Shown here: positions 17,428 through 25,504 of the stretch, piece by piece
How positions within the stretch are numbered: position 1 is the first letter of the stretch
How the letters are laid out: every line of letters starts with the position of its first letter
NCBI GenBank assembly: GCA_030428695.1
Contig: JAUIEM010000020.1
Location: 1 to 41,196, forward strand
Direction: 5' to 3'
Source: a bacterium
GTDB taxonomy: Bacteria; Planctomycetota; J058; JAJDCP01
Length of the DNA stretch: 41,196 nucleotides
Position numbers and translations under genes: made by a program
Notes under the pieces: generated by a model
Databases searched by the model: none
What the model was told of the DNA's origin: nothing
What the model saw: the letters and a program-made list of their open reading frames with translations, nothing else

Positions 17428-18749
17428 GCCCGGTCGACGCCGTGATCGGCCTCGGGGGCAACCTCGGCGACGTGCGGGCGACCTTCTCGACGGCGATCGC
17501 GGCGCTCGCGTCCTGCGGCGAGATCGTCGCGCGCTCGCCGGTCTTCTGGAGCCTGCCGCTCGGCCCCCCGCAGCCCCTGTTCCGCAATGCCGCCGTGCGC
17601 CTGCGCACCACCCTGGCCCCCGCCGCGCTGCTCGCCCGGCTGCACGCCGTCGAGGCGGCCGCGGGGCGGGTGCGCGACGAGCGCTGGGGGGCGCGGCCCC
17701 TCGACCTCGACCTGCTGTACTACGGCGGGCGCGTCTCGGCCGACACGGCCTGCACCCTGCCCCACCCGCGGGTGCGCGAGCGGTCCTTCGCCCTCGGGCC
17801 CGCCGCCTGCGTCGCCCCCGAGCTCCGCGACCCCGTCGTCGATCGGCCCCTCGCCGCGCTCGCCGGCGAGCGCGAAGGAGGAATCATGGAAGAGCTGACC
17901 ACCAAAGAGGCGCTGCGGGCCTTCCGCCGCCGCACCCCCGGGCGGCTGGTGTTCGTCCCGACGATGGGCGCCCTGCACGCGGGCCACCTGTCGTTGGTCG
18001 AGCACGCGCGCGGCCTCGGCGACACGGTGCTGGTCAGCATCTTCGTCAACCCCCTGCAGTTCGGGCCGAACGAGGACCTCGCGCGCTACCCCCGGGACCC
18101 CGCGGGCGACCGGCGGAAGCTCCTCGAGCGCGGTGTCGACGCGCTGTTCGAGGTCGAGACCGGGGCGATGTACGGGCCGCGCCACGAGACCCGCATCGTC
18201 CAGGAGAAGCTCCCCCACCACCTGTGCGGCCTCAGCCGGCCGGGGCACTTCCCCGGCGTGCTGACGGTCGTCGCCAAGCTGCTGATGCTCGCCGCGCCGG
18301 AGGTCCTGGTGCTCGGCCGCAAGGACTTCCAGCAGACCGTGATCCTGCGGCGCATGATCGAGGACCTCGACTTCCCGGTCGAGCTCGCCGTCGCCCCGAC
18401 CGTGCGCGAGCCCGACGGCCTCGCCCTCAGCTCCCGCAACGCCTACCTCTCCGCCGAGCAGCGCCGGGCCGCGCGCCAGCTCTCCGCCGCCCTGTTCGCC
18501 GCCGAGTCCGCCTTCGCCGCGGGCGGCGCGAGCGGAGAGGAGCTCGCCGGCCTGCTCGAGCGCAGCCTGTCCGCCGAGCCCCTGCTCGCGCCCGAGTACC
18601 ACACGGTCGTCGACCCGGACAGCCTCGAGCCCCGCGCCGGGCCCGCCCGCGCCGGGGATGTCGCGCTGGTCGCGGCGAAGCTCGGCAGCACCCGGCTGAT
18701 CGACAACCGGGTGCTCGGGGCGCCGCCGGATCCAGTAGCGGCGGGGTAG
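17424..18749 (+). CDS. folK/panC: FolK-PanC reading-frame fusion (HPPK and pantothenate synthetase)
   Basis: One open frame of 441 codons covers two full-length enzymes. Residues 1-154 are 6-hydroxymethyl-7,8-dihydropterin pyrophosphokinase of folate synthesis: VIGLGGNLGD at the start and the signature RWGARPLDLDLL with D94 and D96. From M155 the frame continues directly as pantothenate synthetase, which joins pantoate and beta-alanine. It has MGALHAGH (the HxGH motif), GRKDFQQ and LALSSRN in the KMSKS position. No stop codon separates them. A strong internal ribosome binding site precedes codon 155, so the cell may make a fusion, a separate 287-residue PanC, or both. The folK start is a TTG overlapping the pssA stop. 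folK beside pan genes is a known arrangement (folK-panB-panC in enterobacteria), but panB is absent here. Confidence 0.88.
   Translation: MSPVDAVIGLGGNLGDVRATFSTAIAALASCGEIVARSPVFWSLPLGPPQPLFRNAAVRLRTTLAPAALLARLHAVEAAAGRVRDERWGARPLDLDLLYYGGRVSADTACTLPHPRVRERSFALGPAACVAPELRDPVVDRPLAALAGEREGGIMEELTTKEALRAFRRRTPGRLVFVPTMGALHAGHLSLVEHARGLGDTVLVSIFVNPLQFGPNEDLARYPRDPAGDRRKLLERGVDALFEVETGAMYGPRHETRIVQEKLPHHLCGLSRPGHFPGVLTVVAKLLMLAAPEVLVLGRKDFQQTVILRRMIEDLDFPVELAVAPTVREPDGLALSSRNAYLSAEQRRAARQLSAALFAAESAFAAGGASGEELAGLLERSLSAEPLLAPEYHTVVDPDSLEPRAGPARAGDVALVAAKLGSTRLIDNRVLGAPPDPVAAG
17875..17888 (+). promoter_or_regulatory. panC: Internal ribosome binding site and start codon for panC
   Basis: AAGGAGG (17875-17881) is followed 4 nt later by ATG at 17886, inside the continuous folK frame. 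Starting here gives a PanC of 287 residues, a normal length for the enzyme. This is one of the best Shine-Dalgarno matches in the window. Confidence 0.7.
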
Positions 18750-18759
18750 AGTCTGGTCC

Positions 18760-18776
18760 ACGGCCTGCGCGGCCGT
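18760..18776 (+). terminator. Hairpin after panC
   Basis: ACGGCC and GGCCGT make a perfect 6-bp stem with loop TGCGC, 10 nt after the panC stop. It has no T-run but is correctly placed to end the pssA-folK-panC unit. Confidence 0.4.
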
Positions 18777-18809
18777 CGCTGAGCCCGACCGCCCAGATTT
18801 CTTGCACGA

Positions 18810-18826
18810 CGCACAGCTGCTGTGCG
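18810..18826. promoter_or_regulatory. Perfect 17-bp palindrome upstream of a sigma-54-like promoter
   Basis: C-GCACAGC-T-GCTGTGC-G reads as a perfect dyad. Its centre is about 77 nt upstream of the predicted transcription start of the sigma-54-like promoter, within range for an enhancer-binding activator. It could instead be a second terminator stem for panC. Confidence 0.45.
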
Positions 18827-18867
18827 CCCTCACGTCGCGCGCCGACGCACGGATGCCGTCTGCGGGT

Positions 18868-18885
18868 TTGGCATGAAACCTGCTT
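18868..18885 (+). promoter_or_regulatory. Sigma-54-type (-24/-12) promoter
   Basis: TTGGCATGAAACCTGCTT matches the consensus TGGCACG-N4-TTGCW at nearly every informative base. The essential GG (18870-18871) and GC (18882-18883) have the correct 10-nt gap between them. Transcription would begin near 18895, giving a leader of about 64 nt before the kinase start at 18959. Confidence 0.6.
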
Positions 18886-18958
18886 CATGAAATCCCGTCC
18901 ACAAAACCCACTCTCCCCCCGCGCACCCGGCGTGCCTGCGCCGGTGAAGGAGGCCATC

Positions 18959-20401
18959 ATGTCGAAGAGCCAAGCCGAGAGCCTGTACAAGGGTTGGATG
19001 ACGAAGAGTCGCAAGCGGAAGATGCAGGGCGAGGCGTTCGAGGACGGGAGGTTCTACAACTTCCTGAAGAACAACGACGGCTTCACCGACCTGATCAAGG
19101 GCCTGGTCCGCATCGAGATGCAGCTGTTCGGCCGGCGCCAGCAGGCCGAGTTTGCCGCCCAGGTCTGGAAGCTGATCGACAAGTTCCACCGCCGGGTCGG
19201 AGAGCTCGCCTCCATCGAGCTGATGAAGGCGATCCACCGGAACGAAGGGCTCCGTGAGGTCGTCACCGCCTACCTCGACGACGAGAAGTTCGAGGACGAC
19301 GGCCCCCACCTCTACACAGACCCGAAGGTCACCCGGGCGCGGATCCTGTACAAGAGCCTGCAGCGGATCCACTTCAAGCAGACCGGCATCAGCGTCACCC
19401 TCGAGCGCATCCTCGGCCGCGGCGGCATGGGCGGCGGCGTCTACCTCGGCAAGGGGAGCGACGGCAAGGACTACGCGGTCAAGGTCTTCCCCGGCAGCTA
19501 CAAGGCCTCGGAGTTCCGCGGCGCGGTCAGCGGCACCAAGCTGAAGTGGCGGCAGCAGGACATCCTGAAGAAGTTCATGGAGGCGGACGCGACCACGACC
19601 TGCGTCGACTACGCGATGATCGGCTGCGACCAGTATCTGCTGCTCGAGATGGGCCAGCCCCTCGCGTGGGAGAACCTCCAGACCCAGGACGTCGTCAGCG
19701 CCTTCCGGGACCTCCTGTCCCTCGAGGACTACGCCCACAAAAACGTCAACGTCCACCTGACCGACAAGGTCGGGCTCCTGCACCTCGATATCCACGGCGA
19801 GAACCTGATGCGGTTCGACAACAAGGTGCGCCTGATCGACTTCGGCCAGTTCCTCCTATATTCGACCGACTTCCTCGCGCGCTCGGCCACCGCCCAGGAG
19901 ACCGACTACCACTGGGGCGTGTCGATGCGCATGATCAAGGAGGCGAGCAACAACGACGGCGGGGTCTGGGGCGGCTACCTCGACAACTGGCGGGACCACG
20001 CGCACAACATCGCCTACGCGCAGCGGGCCCGCCCCCAGGTCGGACCGGTCGCCTACGGCAACGTCGTGCTGACCATGGTGATGATCAAGGAGTACTGGTT
20101 CGCCGTCTCGCACGCCCTCGGCTTCCGCTGCGCGCTGCTGGCCGACGACGCGGTGGGCAACCGGCCGCGCTGGATCGTCAACACCGACGTCTACGCCCGC
20201 GCCCGGGCCGGGCTCCCCGCGTTCGCCCAGCGGGCCCCGCAGCACTTCCAGCTCGTTGAGCTGCTGCTCGACTGGTACGACCACCTGATGGAGACGCTCC
20301 ACGACGGCGGGACGATCTCCGCGAAGGACGCGGTCGAGTACTTCGACCCCGCCGGGCAGCGGCAGGTCGAGCCGGAGCGGCGGCTGTCCTGCTTCTTCTG
20401 A
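18959..20401 (+). CDS. Atypical protein-kinase-like protein
   Basis: A 480-residue soluble protein. Residues 1-145 are helical and charged with no recognised motif. From 152 a kinase-like fold begins: glycine loop GRGGMGGGVYLG with one residue more than the standard spacing, lysine K175 in YAVKVF, catalytic loop HLDIHGEN (H275, D277, N282) and DFG (D294-G296). The HxDxHxxN loop resembles aminoglycoside/choline-kinase and other atypical kinases more than Hanks kinases. All nucleotide- and metal-binding residues are present, so activity is plausible. About 180 C-terminal residues after DFG have no APE motif. GAAGGAGG precedes the ATG. The gene stands alone behind a sigma-54-like promoter, so it is probably expressed on a specific signal. 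The substrate could be a protein or a small molecule. Confidence 0.75.
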   Translation: MSKSQAESLYKGWMTKSRKRKMQGEAFEDGRFYNFLKNNDGFTDLIKGLVRIEMQLFGRRQQAEFAAQVWKLIDKFHRRVGELASIELMKAIHRNEGLREVVTAYLDDEKFEDDGPHLYTDPKVTRARILYKSLQRIHFKQTGISVTLERILGRGGMGGGVYLGKGSDGKDYAVKVFPGSYKASEFRGAVSGTKLKWRQQDILKKFMEADATTTCVDYAMIGCDQYLLLEMGQPLAWENLQTQDVVSAFRDLLSLEDYAHKNVNVHLTDKVGLLHLDIHGENLMRFDNKVRLIDFGQFLLYSTDFLARSATAQETDYHWGVSMRMIKEASNNDGGVWGGYLDNWRDHAHNIAYAQRARPQVGPVAYGNVVLTMVMIKEYWFAVSHALGFRCALLADDAVGNRPRWIVNTDVYARARAGLPAFAQRAPQHFQLVELLLDWYDHLMETLHDGGTISAKDAVEYFDPAGQRQVEPERRLSCFF

Positions 20402-20409
20402 GCCGGTGG

Positions 20410-20739
20410 ATGCATACGGGCCGCGCGACCCGCGGATCTCCCCAGCCAGGTGGCGCGCTGCTGGTCGCCGCCTCCTTCGTGCATCTGCCGCGCGTCTGGG
20501 GGCTCGCGCCCTGCGTCGTCCTGGTCGGCTGGGCCTTCGGCCGGCTGGCGACGGATCTCCCGGAGGTTCTGGAGGAGGTCGGGCGCCGGCGCGCCGCGCT
20601 CGACAGGGAGCCTCCCGCGCCCGTCCCGACGGTCCCGCCCCCCGCTCCCGCGCGCGGACGGAAGACGCGTCCCCGGCGCCGCGTACGCCAGGACAAGAAC
20701 CTCTACCTGCGGCCCTTCAACCGCGGGCGCTGGTTCTGA
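20410..20739 (+). CDS. Small hypothetical membrane protein
   Basis: 109 residues with a hydrophobic stretch (about 15-48, possibly one or two membrane segments), a proline-rich linker and a strongly basic C-terminus. Third-position G+C is high, as in neighbouring genes. It begins 8 nt after the kinase stop and may be co-transcribed with it. The ribosome binding site is weak (CCGGTGG), and no family is recognised, so it could be spurious. Confidence 0.5.
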   Translation: MHTGRATRGSPQPGGALLVAASFVHLPRVWGLAPCVVLVGWAFGRLATDLPEVLEEVGRRRAALDREPPAPVPTVPPPAPARGRKTRPRRRVRQDKNLYLRPFNRGRWF

Positions 20740-20849
20740 GCCGCGCGCACCCCGCGCCGACGCATACCGCTGGAAAAAACTCTCCCCGCGCTGTCAGATT
20801 TCTCCGCTCCGGGGCACTGATGGACGGGAGCCCTCCCCGGGGAGACACG

Positions 20850-21140
20850 ATGGAAAAACTGCTCCGCCACCTGCCGGCGAACCCGATCGCCCGCGGCATC
20901 GCCCTGCACAACCTCGCGGTGCGCAAGGTCCGCCTGGGCCGCCCCTGCCAGGCCTACGCCCTGGTCTGCCGGGGCACCGCCCTGCTCGAGGAGCACCTGC
21001 CCCCCGACCACCCCCAGCGGCAGGTCAGCGAGGACACCCTGCGCCGCCTGACCAGGCTGCTCGCCCCGGCGACCCCGCGTCCGGGATCCGCGCGCCTGCG
21101 CGCCGCGGCGCAGACCACCCGCGAGCTGCGCGCGGGCTGA
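20850..21140 (+). CDS. Small TPR-like hypothetical protein
   Basis: 96 residues, all helical in character, with a segment (ALHNLAVRKVRLGRPCQAYA) spaced like one tetratricopeptide repeat. GGGGAGACACG precedes the ATG at 20850; another in-frame ATG at 20820 has no good binding site. The C-terminal third is basic. A 110-nt gap before it contains no clear promoter. Function unknown. Confidence 0.55.
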   Translation: MEKLLRHLPANPIARGIALHNLAVRKVRLGRPCQAYALVCRGTALLEEHLPPDHPQRQVSEDTLRRLTRLLAPATPRPGSARLRAAAQTTRELRAG

Positions 21141-21188
21141 CGGGGGTAGGGGGTAGGCTGCGGCGAGTACTTCCGCGAGGCTGCTCCC

Positions 21189-22127
21189 GTGCTCCGAATC
21201 ATCACCGCCTGCCTGCTGCTCGTCGGCTGCGCCGCGCCGCCGCCCTCCCCCGCGGACCCCGCTCCCGGCGCCCGGCTCGAGCGCCGCGGAGACGAGATCG
21301 TCGTCGCCGGCCAGCTCTTCCACACCGGCACCCCGGTCGTCCTCTGGTCCGACCCCGGTGGCTACGACGGCTACCGCGCCCACTGCTGGGACGACCCCGC
21401 CGTCACCCTGCCGACGAAGCCCGCCGCCGGCTGCGACACGCCGCAGCGCTACAGCCTCGGGCGGGATGGCCGGCCGCCGCAGGACTGGACGCTGGCGGCG
21501 GTGCGCGACCGGGTGCGGCAGTTCGTCCTGCACTACGACGTCGCGGGCAGCGCGCGGCGCTGCTTCCACATCATCCACGACCGGCGCGGGCTGAGCGTGC
21601 ACTTCCTGCTCGACCTCGACGGCACCCTGTACCAGACCCTCGACCTCAAGGAGCGCGCCCGCCACGCCGGGCCGGCGAACGACGCCTCGGTCGGCATCGA
21701 GATCGCCCATCCCGGCTACCTGACCCCGGGCACCGAGGAGCGCTACCGGGTCGACGCCCAGGGGCCGGTCTTCGACCCCCTGCCGACCCTCGGCGCGACC
21801 GGCCTGCCTCCGGGCTTCCTCGCCCGGCCCCGGCGGCCCGCGCCGATCGTCGGCGCGATCCACGGCCGGGAGTACCGGCAGTACGACTTCACCGCGGAGC
21901 AGTACCGGGCCCTCGCCCACCTCGCCCTCAGCCTCGAGCGGGTGCTCGGCATCCCGGTCACGGTGCCGAGGGACGAGGCCGGGGTACGGATGGGCTTGTT
22001 GGAGGAAGAAGAACGCGCCGGCTGGGAGGGCCTGCTCGCCCACTGGCACATCAGCGGCGCGAAGGTCGACCCCGGCCCGGCTTTCGACTGGGAGCATCTC
22101 GAGCGGCTGGTCGAGGGGCTGCGTTGA
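21189..22127 (+). CDS. N-acetylmuramoyl-L-alanine amidase (Amidase_2/AmpD type), lipoprotein
   Basis: A 312-residue zinc amidase predicted to cleave the bond between N-acetylmuramic acid and L-alanine in peptidoglycan. A lipoprotein signal (LLLVGC, lipidated C14) places it at a membrane surface in the periplasm, unlike cytoplasmic AmpD. The fold is marked by QFVLHYDV (zinc ligand H115), RHAGPAN (H159), SVGIEIAHPG (E171) and the C-terminal HWHISGAKVDPGPAFDW, where H287 and D294 fit the third ligand and catalytic region. The start is GTG at 21189. Its presence shows the organism has, or remodels, peptidoglycan. It is convergent with the cytochrome gene. Confidence 0.88.
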   Translation: MLRIITACLLLVGCAAPPPSPADPAPGARLERRGDEIVVAGQLFHTGTPVVLWSDPGGYDGYRAHCWDDPAVTLPTKPAAGCDTPQRYSLGRDGRPPQDWTLAAVRDRVRQFVLHYDVAGSARRCFHIIHDRRGLSVHFLLDLDGTLYQTLDLKERARHAGPANDASVGIEIAHPGYLTPGTEERYRVDAQGPVFDPLPTLGATGLPPGFLARPRRPAPIVGAIHGREYRQYDFTAEQYRALAHLALSLERVLGIPVTVPRDEAGVRMGLLEEEERAGWEGLLAHWHISGAKVDPGPAFDWEHLERLVEGLR

Positions 22128-22153
22128 TCAGCCCGGTTGATTCACCGGGATCA
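22125..22153. terminator. Hairpin between convergent genes
   Basis: CCCGGT and ACCGGG (22132-22137 and 22144-22149) form a stem around a 6-nt loop. Outer TGAT/ATCA pairing lengthens it, with a small bulge. It spans the gap between two convergent stop codons, so it could terminate both. There is no T-run. Confidence 0.45.
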
Positions 22154-22732
22154 GTCCGGCACGACCGCCCCGGTCTCGATCCACTCGGTCAGGGCGGCGA
22201 CGAAGTCCTCGTGGCTGAGCGGCGGCGTGCTGCGCCCCTCGCCCGGGTCCCAGCCCCACAGCACCAGGGCGTCGTGGCCGACGTGGTGGAGCATCTCGTC
22301 GAGCGACTTGCCGCCGTTGCGCGCCGGGTCCTTGAGCTGCTCGGCCAGCGCGCGCGGGCTCAGGCCCTCGAACACCATCTTCATGTCCGGCGGCGGCAGG
22401 TGCCAGACGGGGCTGCCCGGCGGCATGTTCAGGCCGGACAGGTTCGCGTCCTGATGGCAGGCGTTGCACTTCATCGCGTACAGCCCGTGCCCGTCCGGAC
22501 CGCGCTGCACGTTCTGGGCGTGGGGCAGGCTGGCGTCCCCCTGCAGGGGCGTGTCGCCAGCCGGATGGCAGTTCATGCAGCGGGGGTGCATGAACACCGG
22601 GTAGGCGCGGGCGAAGGCCGCCTTCGAGCGGGCGGCGTTGTCCGGGGGCGGATCGTCGGGCGCGGCGGGAGTGCAGCCGACCCAGCCCAGGGCGAGGACG
22701 CACAGGGCGGCGAGACTTCCTCGGAGACTCAA
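22151..22732 (-). CDS. Dihaem c-type cytochrome of the isoquinoline-1-oxidoreductase-like system
   Basis: A 193-residue exported lipoprotein (signal ending LGWVGC, C20) with two haem-binding motifs, C52-M-N-C55-H56 and C89-N-A-C92-H93. Blocks such as VWHLPPPDMKMVFEGLSP are typical of the family annotated as an isoquinoline 1-oxidoreductase subunit, found next to iorAB-like genes. It would take electrons from the molybdenum hydroxylase and pass them to the respiratory chain in the periplasm. Its start overlaps the stop of the catalytic subunit by 4 nt, showing translational coupling. Confidence 0.85.
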   Translation of the reverse strand: MSLRGSLAALCVLALGWVGCTPAAPDDPPPDNAARSKAAFARAYPVFMHPRCMNCHPAGDTPLQGDASLPHAQNVQRGPDGHGLYAMKCNACHQDANLSGLNMPPGSPVWHLPPPDMKMVFEGLSPRALAEQLKDPARNGGKSLDEMLHHVGHDALVLWGWDPGEGRSTPPLSHEDFVAALTEWIETGAVVPD

Positions 22733-24894
22733 CGCAGATCCTCCGCGCGCAGGGGGAGGCGCCGGACGCGCTTCCCGGTCAGGGCGAACAAGGCGTTGCC
22801 GAGGGCCGGGGCCACCGGCGGGACGCCGGGCTCGCCGACGCCTCCCATCTCGTCGGTGCTGTCGACGACGTGGACCTCGACGACCGGCATCTCGTGGATG
22901 CGCAACATCTTGTAGTCATGGAAGTTGCGCTGCTGCACCCGGCCGTCCTTGAAGCTGATCTCGCCGTACAGGGCGGCGCTGAGGCCGAACACGATGCAGC
23001 CCTGCATCTGGGCCTCGATCGTGTCCGGGTTGACCACGGGCCCGCAGTCGATCGCGCACACCACCCGGTGCACCCGCACATGGCCGCGCGCGTCGAGGGA
23101 GACCTCGACGACGTGGGCGACGAAGCTCTTGAAGGACTCGTGCACCGCCAGCCCGCGCGCCCGGCCCTCGGGCAGGGGCGTGCCCCAGCCCGCCTTCTCG
23201 GCCGCGAGCTCGAGCACCCCGCGCAGCCGGTAGTGCTCGCCGAGCAGGGCGCGCCGGTAGTCGAGCGGGTCCCTGCCCGCCGCGTGGGCGAGCTCATCGA
23301 GGAAGCTCTCGACGACGAAGGAGGTGTGGGAATGGCCGACCGAGCGCCACCACAGGCAGGGCACGCCGAGCGGGGCGGCGCACCACTCGACGCGCAGGTT
23401 CGGGATCGTGTAGCGGGTGTCGGCGGCGCCCTCGACGGCGAGGTGGTCGATGCCGTTCTGGATGAAGGCCCCCTCGAAGCTGGTGCCGGCGGCGAAGGAC
23501 TGGACGACCACGCGCTGGTGCCAGGCGCTCGGCAGACCCTCGGCGTCGAGGCCGGCCTTGAGGGTGTGGTAGGCCCGCGGCCGGTAGTAGCCGCCGTGGA
23601 TGTCGTCCTCGCGCGTCCAGATCACCTTGACCGGCCTCCCGACCGCCTTCGAGCACTGCACCGCTTCGCGCACGAAGTGGCTGTCGAGGACCGCGCGGCG
23701 CCCGAAGCCGCCGCCGAGGAAGGTGGTGTGCAGGGTGACCCGAGAGGGGTCGAGCCCCGCCTCCTGGGCCGCCGCGCCGGCGTCGAGGGTCTGGAACTGG
23801 GTGCCGACCCAGACCTCGCAGGCGTCCTCGCGCACGTCGGCGACGCAGTTCAGCGGCTCCATCGGCGAGTGGGAGAGGTAGGGCAGCTCGTAGACCGCCT
23901 CGAGGGTCTGCGCGGCATCGCTCAGCGCCTGGACGGCGTCGCCGTCGTCCCGGGCCGCGACGCCGCCCGCGGCGGCCAGGCCGGCGAACTGCTCGCGCTG
24001 GGTGTCGCTGTCCAGGCCGGCGAGGGCCCCGAGCTCCCAATCGCAGTCCAGGGCCTCGCGGCCGAGCTTGGCGGGCCAGAAGCCGTCGGCGATCACCGCG
24101 ACGCCGGAGGGGATCTCGATGACGTGGCGCACACCGTCGATCGCCTGCGCCTTCGTCGCGTCGAAGCCGCGCAGCTTGCCGCCGAACACCGGGGAGCGGG
24201 CGACCAAGGCGACCAGCATCCCCTCGCGCTGCACGTCGATGCCGAAGATCGCCGAGCCGTCGGTCTTCGCCGGCGTGTCGAGGCGCGGCGTCGACTTCCC
24301 GATCAGCTTGAAGTCGGCGGGGCTCTTGAGCGTGACGTCCTCGGGCACCGGCAGGGCGGCGGCCGCCTCGACCAGGTCCCCATAGGGGATCGCGCCGTCG
24401 CCGTGGTGGACCGCTCCGTTCTCGGTGCGGCACAGCCCCTCCGGCACGCTCCAGGCCGCGGCGCCGGCCGTCAGCAGCATCGCCCGGGCGGTCGCGCCGG
24501 CGTGGCGGAAGCGCTGCCACTCGGTCCAGGTGCTCGTGCTGCCGCCGGTCGCCTGCATGCCGAAGCCGACGTGGTTGTAGACCGGATCGACCGGCGCGGC
24601 TTCCACCGTCACCTTCGACCAGTCGGCGTCGAGCTCTTCGGCGATCAGCATCGGCAGCGAGGTGTACACGCCCTGCCCCATCTCCGAGTGGTTCGCGAGC
24701 ACCGTGACCGTGCCGTCCTTGTCGATGCGCAGGAAGGCGTTGGGGACGAAGCTCTCCGCGCCCTCGGCGAGGGCTTCGCGCTCGGCCCCGGGCAGGACGA
24801 TGCCGAGCAGCAGGCCGCCCCCGGCGAGCAGGGAGCCGCGCAGGAATTCACGACGGCCCAGGCGACGGCTCAGGTTGGCGAGGGTTCCCATCAT
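22729..24894 (-). CDS. Molybdopterin-binding catalytic subunit, IorB-like, Tat-exported
   Basis: A 721-residue xanthine-oxidase-family large subunit, close to isoquinoline 1-oxidoreductase beta and periplasmic aldehyde dehydrogenases. The N-terminus has a twin-arginine signal ([15 protein letters not shown]), so the folded cofactor-loaded enzyme is exported. Cofactor-binding segments include GGGFGRR and [10 protein letters not shown]; near the C-terminus [18 protein letters not shown] carries the conserved catalytic glutamate. The frame runs further upstream, but the ATG at 24894 overlaps the FeS-subunit stop by 4 nt and aligns with the Tat signal. It hydroxylates an aldehyde or N-heterocycle; the actual substrate cannot be read from sequence. 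Gene order is FeS subunit, catalytic subunit, cytochrome. Confidence 0.92.
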   Translation of the reverse strand: MMGTLANLSRRLGRREFLRGSLLAGGGLLLGIVLPGAEREALAEGAESFVPNAFLRIDKDGTVTVLANHSEMGQGVYTSLPMLIAEELDADWSKVTVEAAPVDPVYNHVGFGMQATGGSTSTWTEWQRFRHAGATARAMLLTAGAAAWSVPEGLCRTENGAVHHGDGAIPYGDLVEAAAALPVPEDVTLKSPADFKLIGKSTPRLDTPAKTDGSAIFGIDVQREGMLVALVARSPVFGGKLRGFDATKAQAIDGVRHVIEIPSGVAVIADGFWPAKLGREALDCDWELGALAGLDSDTQREQFAGLAAAGGVAARDDGDAVQALSDAAQTLEAVYELPYLSHSPMEPLNCVADVREDACEVWVGTQFQTLDAGAAAQEAGLDPSRVTLHTTFLGGGFGRRAVLDSHFVREAVQCSKAVGRPVKVIWTREDDIHGGYYRPRAYHTLKAGLDAEGLPSAWHQRVVVQSFAAGTSFEGAFIQNGIDHLAVEGAADTRYTIPNLRVEWCAAPLGVPCLWWRSVGHSHTSFVVESFLDELAHAAGRDPLDYRRALLGEHYRLRGVLELAAEKAGWGTPLPEGRARGLAVHESFKSFVAHVVEVSLDARGHVRVHRVVCAIDCGPVVNPDTIEAQMQGCIVFGLSAALYGEISFKDGRVQQRNFHDYKMLRIHEMPVVEVHVVDSTDEMGGVGEPGVPPVAPALGNALFALTGKRVRRLPLRAEDLR

Positions 24895-25355
24895 TCCCCC
24901 TCCGCCAGGTTCTGCGCCGCCAGGTGGATCGCCTGGCGCACGCGCTGGTAGGTGCCGCAGCGGCAGATGTTCCCCGCCATCGCGCAGTCGATGTCGCGGT
25001 CGCTCGGCTGCGGCGTCTCGCGCAGCAGCATCTCCGCCGCCATGATCTGCCCGGACTGGCAATACCCGCACTGGGGCACCTCGATCCCGACCCAGCACTT
25101 CTGCAGGGCCTGGCCTTCCGGGGATGCCAGGCCCTCGATGGTCGTCACCTTCCGCCCCGCGGCCCGCGCGACCGGCGTGACGCAGGAGCGGATGGCCTGG
25201 CCGTCGACGTGCACGGTGCAGGCCCCGCACTGGGCCATGCCGCAGCCGAACTTGGTGCCCGTCAGTCCCAGCTGCTCGCGCAGCACCCACAGAAGGGGCG
25301 TGTCCGGGCGCACCTCTACGCGCCGCGGCTCGCCGTTGACCGTCAGCTCGATCAT
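24891..25355 (-). CDS. [2Fe-2S] subunit of the molybdenum hydroxylase, IorA-like
   Basis: A 154-residue electron-transfer subunit with two [2Fe-2S] clusters. The plant-ferredoxin-like cluster is bound by C38, C43, C46 and C58 ([12 protein letters not shown]). The second, in a helical domain, is bound by C96, C99, C131 and C133 (QCGYCQSG and NICRCGTY). It has no export signal of its own, so it is expected to leave the cytoplasm as a complex with the Tat-bearing catalytic subunit. First gene of the three-gene operon, with GGGAGA upstream and a dyad-symmetric site about 25 nt before the start. Confidence 0.93.
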   Translation of the reverse strand: MIELTVNGEPRRVEVRPDTPLLWVLREQLGLTGTKFGCGMAQCGACTVHVDGQAIRSCVTPVARAAGRKVTTIEGLASPEGQALQKCWVGIEVPQCGYCQSGQIMAAEMLLRETPQPSDRDIDCAMAGNICRCGTYQRVRQAIHLAAQNLAEGE

Positions 25356-25379
25356 CGGAATCTCCCGCTCTCGGAGTGT

Positions 25380-25412
25380 GCATCCAGTCTCGAGAAACTT
25401 GTGACCGGATGC
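25380..25412. promoter_or_regulatory. Inverted repeat in the divergent iorA-like/symporter region
   Basis: GCATCCAGTC (25380-25389) and GACCGGATGC (25403-25412) are reverse complements at 9 of 10 positions, separated by 13 nt. The site begins 24 nt before the oxidoreductase start and lies about 50 nt upstream of the symporter -10. It is a candidate operator for a dimeric regulator shared by both transcription units. Confidence 0.45.
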
Positions 25413-25461
25413 AAGCCGTCGGCGGCGCCCCTTTTGGCTCGCGCCCCCCCGCCGCGAGCGC

Positions 25462-25467
25462 TACACT
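25462..25467 (+). promoter_or_regulatory. Possible -10 box of the symporter gene
   Basis: TACACT in the context GCTACACTC lies 37 nt before the start. No -35 is found at the correct spacing. Confidence 0.3.
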
Positions 25468-25504
25468 CGGAGCTTCCCCGCATGTTTCCCCTGGAGGCGC
25501 CGCC

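Noticed and set aside
20395..20401. C-terminal SCFF of the atypical kinase as a CaaX-like prenylation signal
   Set aside because: Only two residues follow the Cys, not three, and bacterial CaaX processing of such proteins would need independent evidence.
20450..22915. An 821-codon + strand frame across the small genes and the amidase
   Set aside because: It is a Pro/Arg/Ala-rich shadow frame. The amidase and the - strand cytochrome fit the same DNA with clear motifs.
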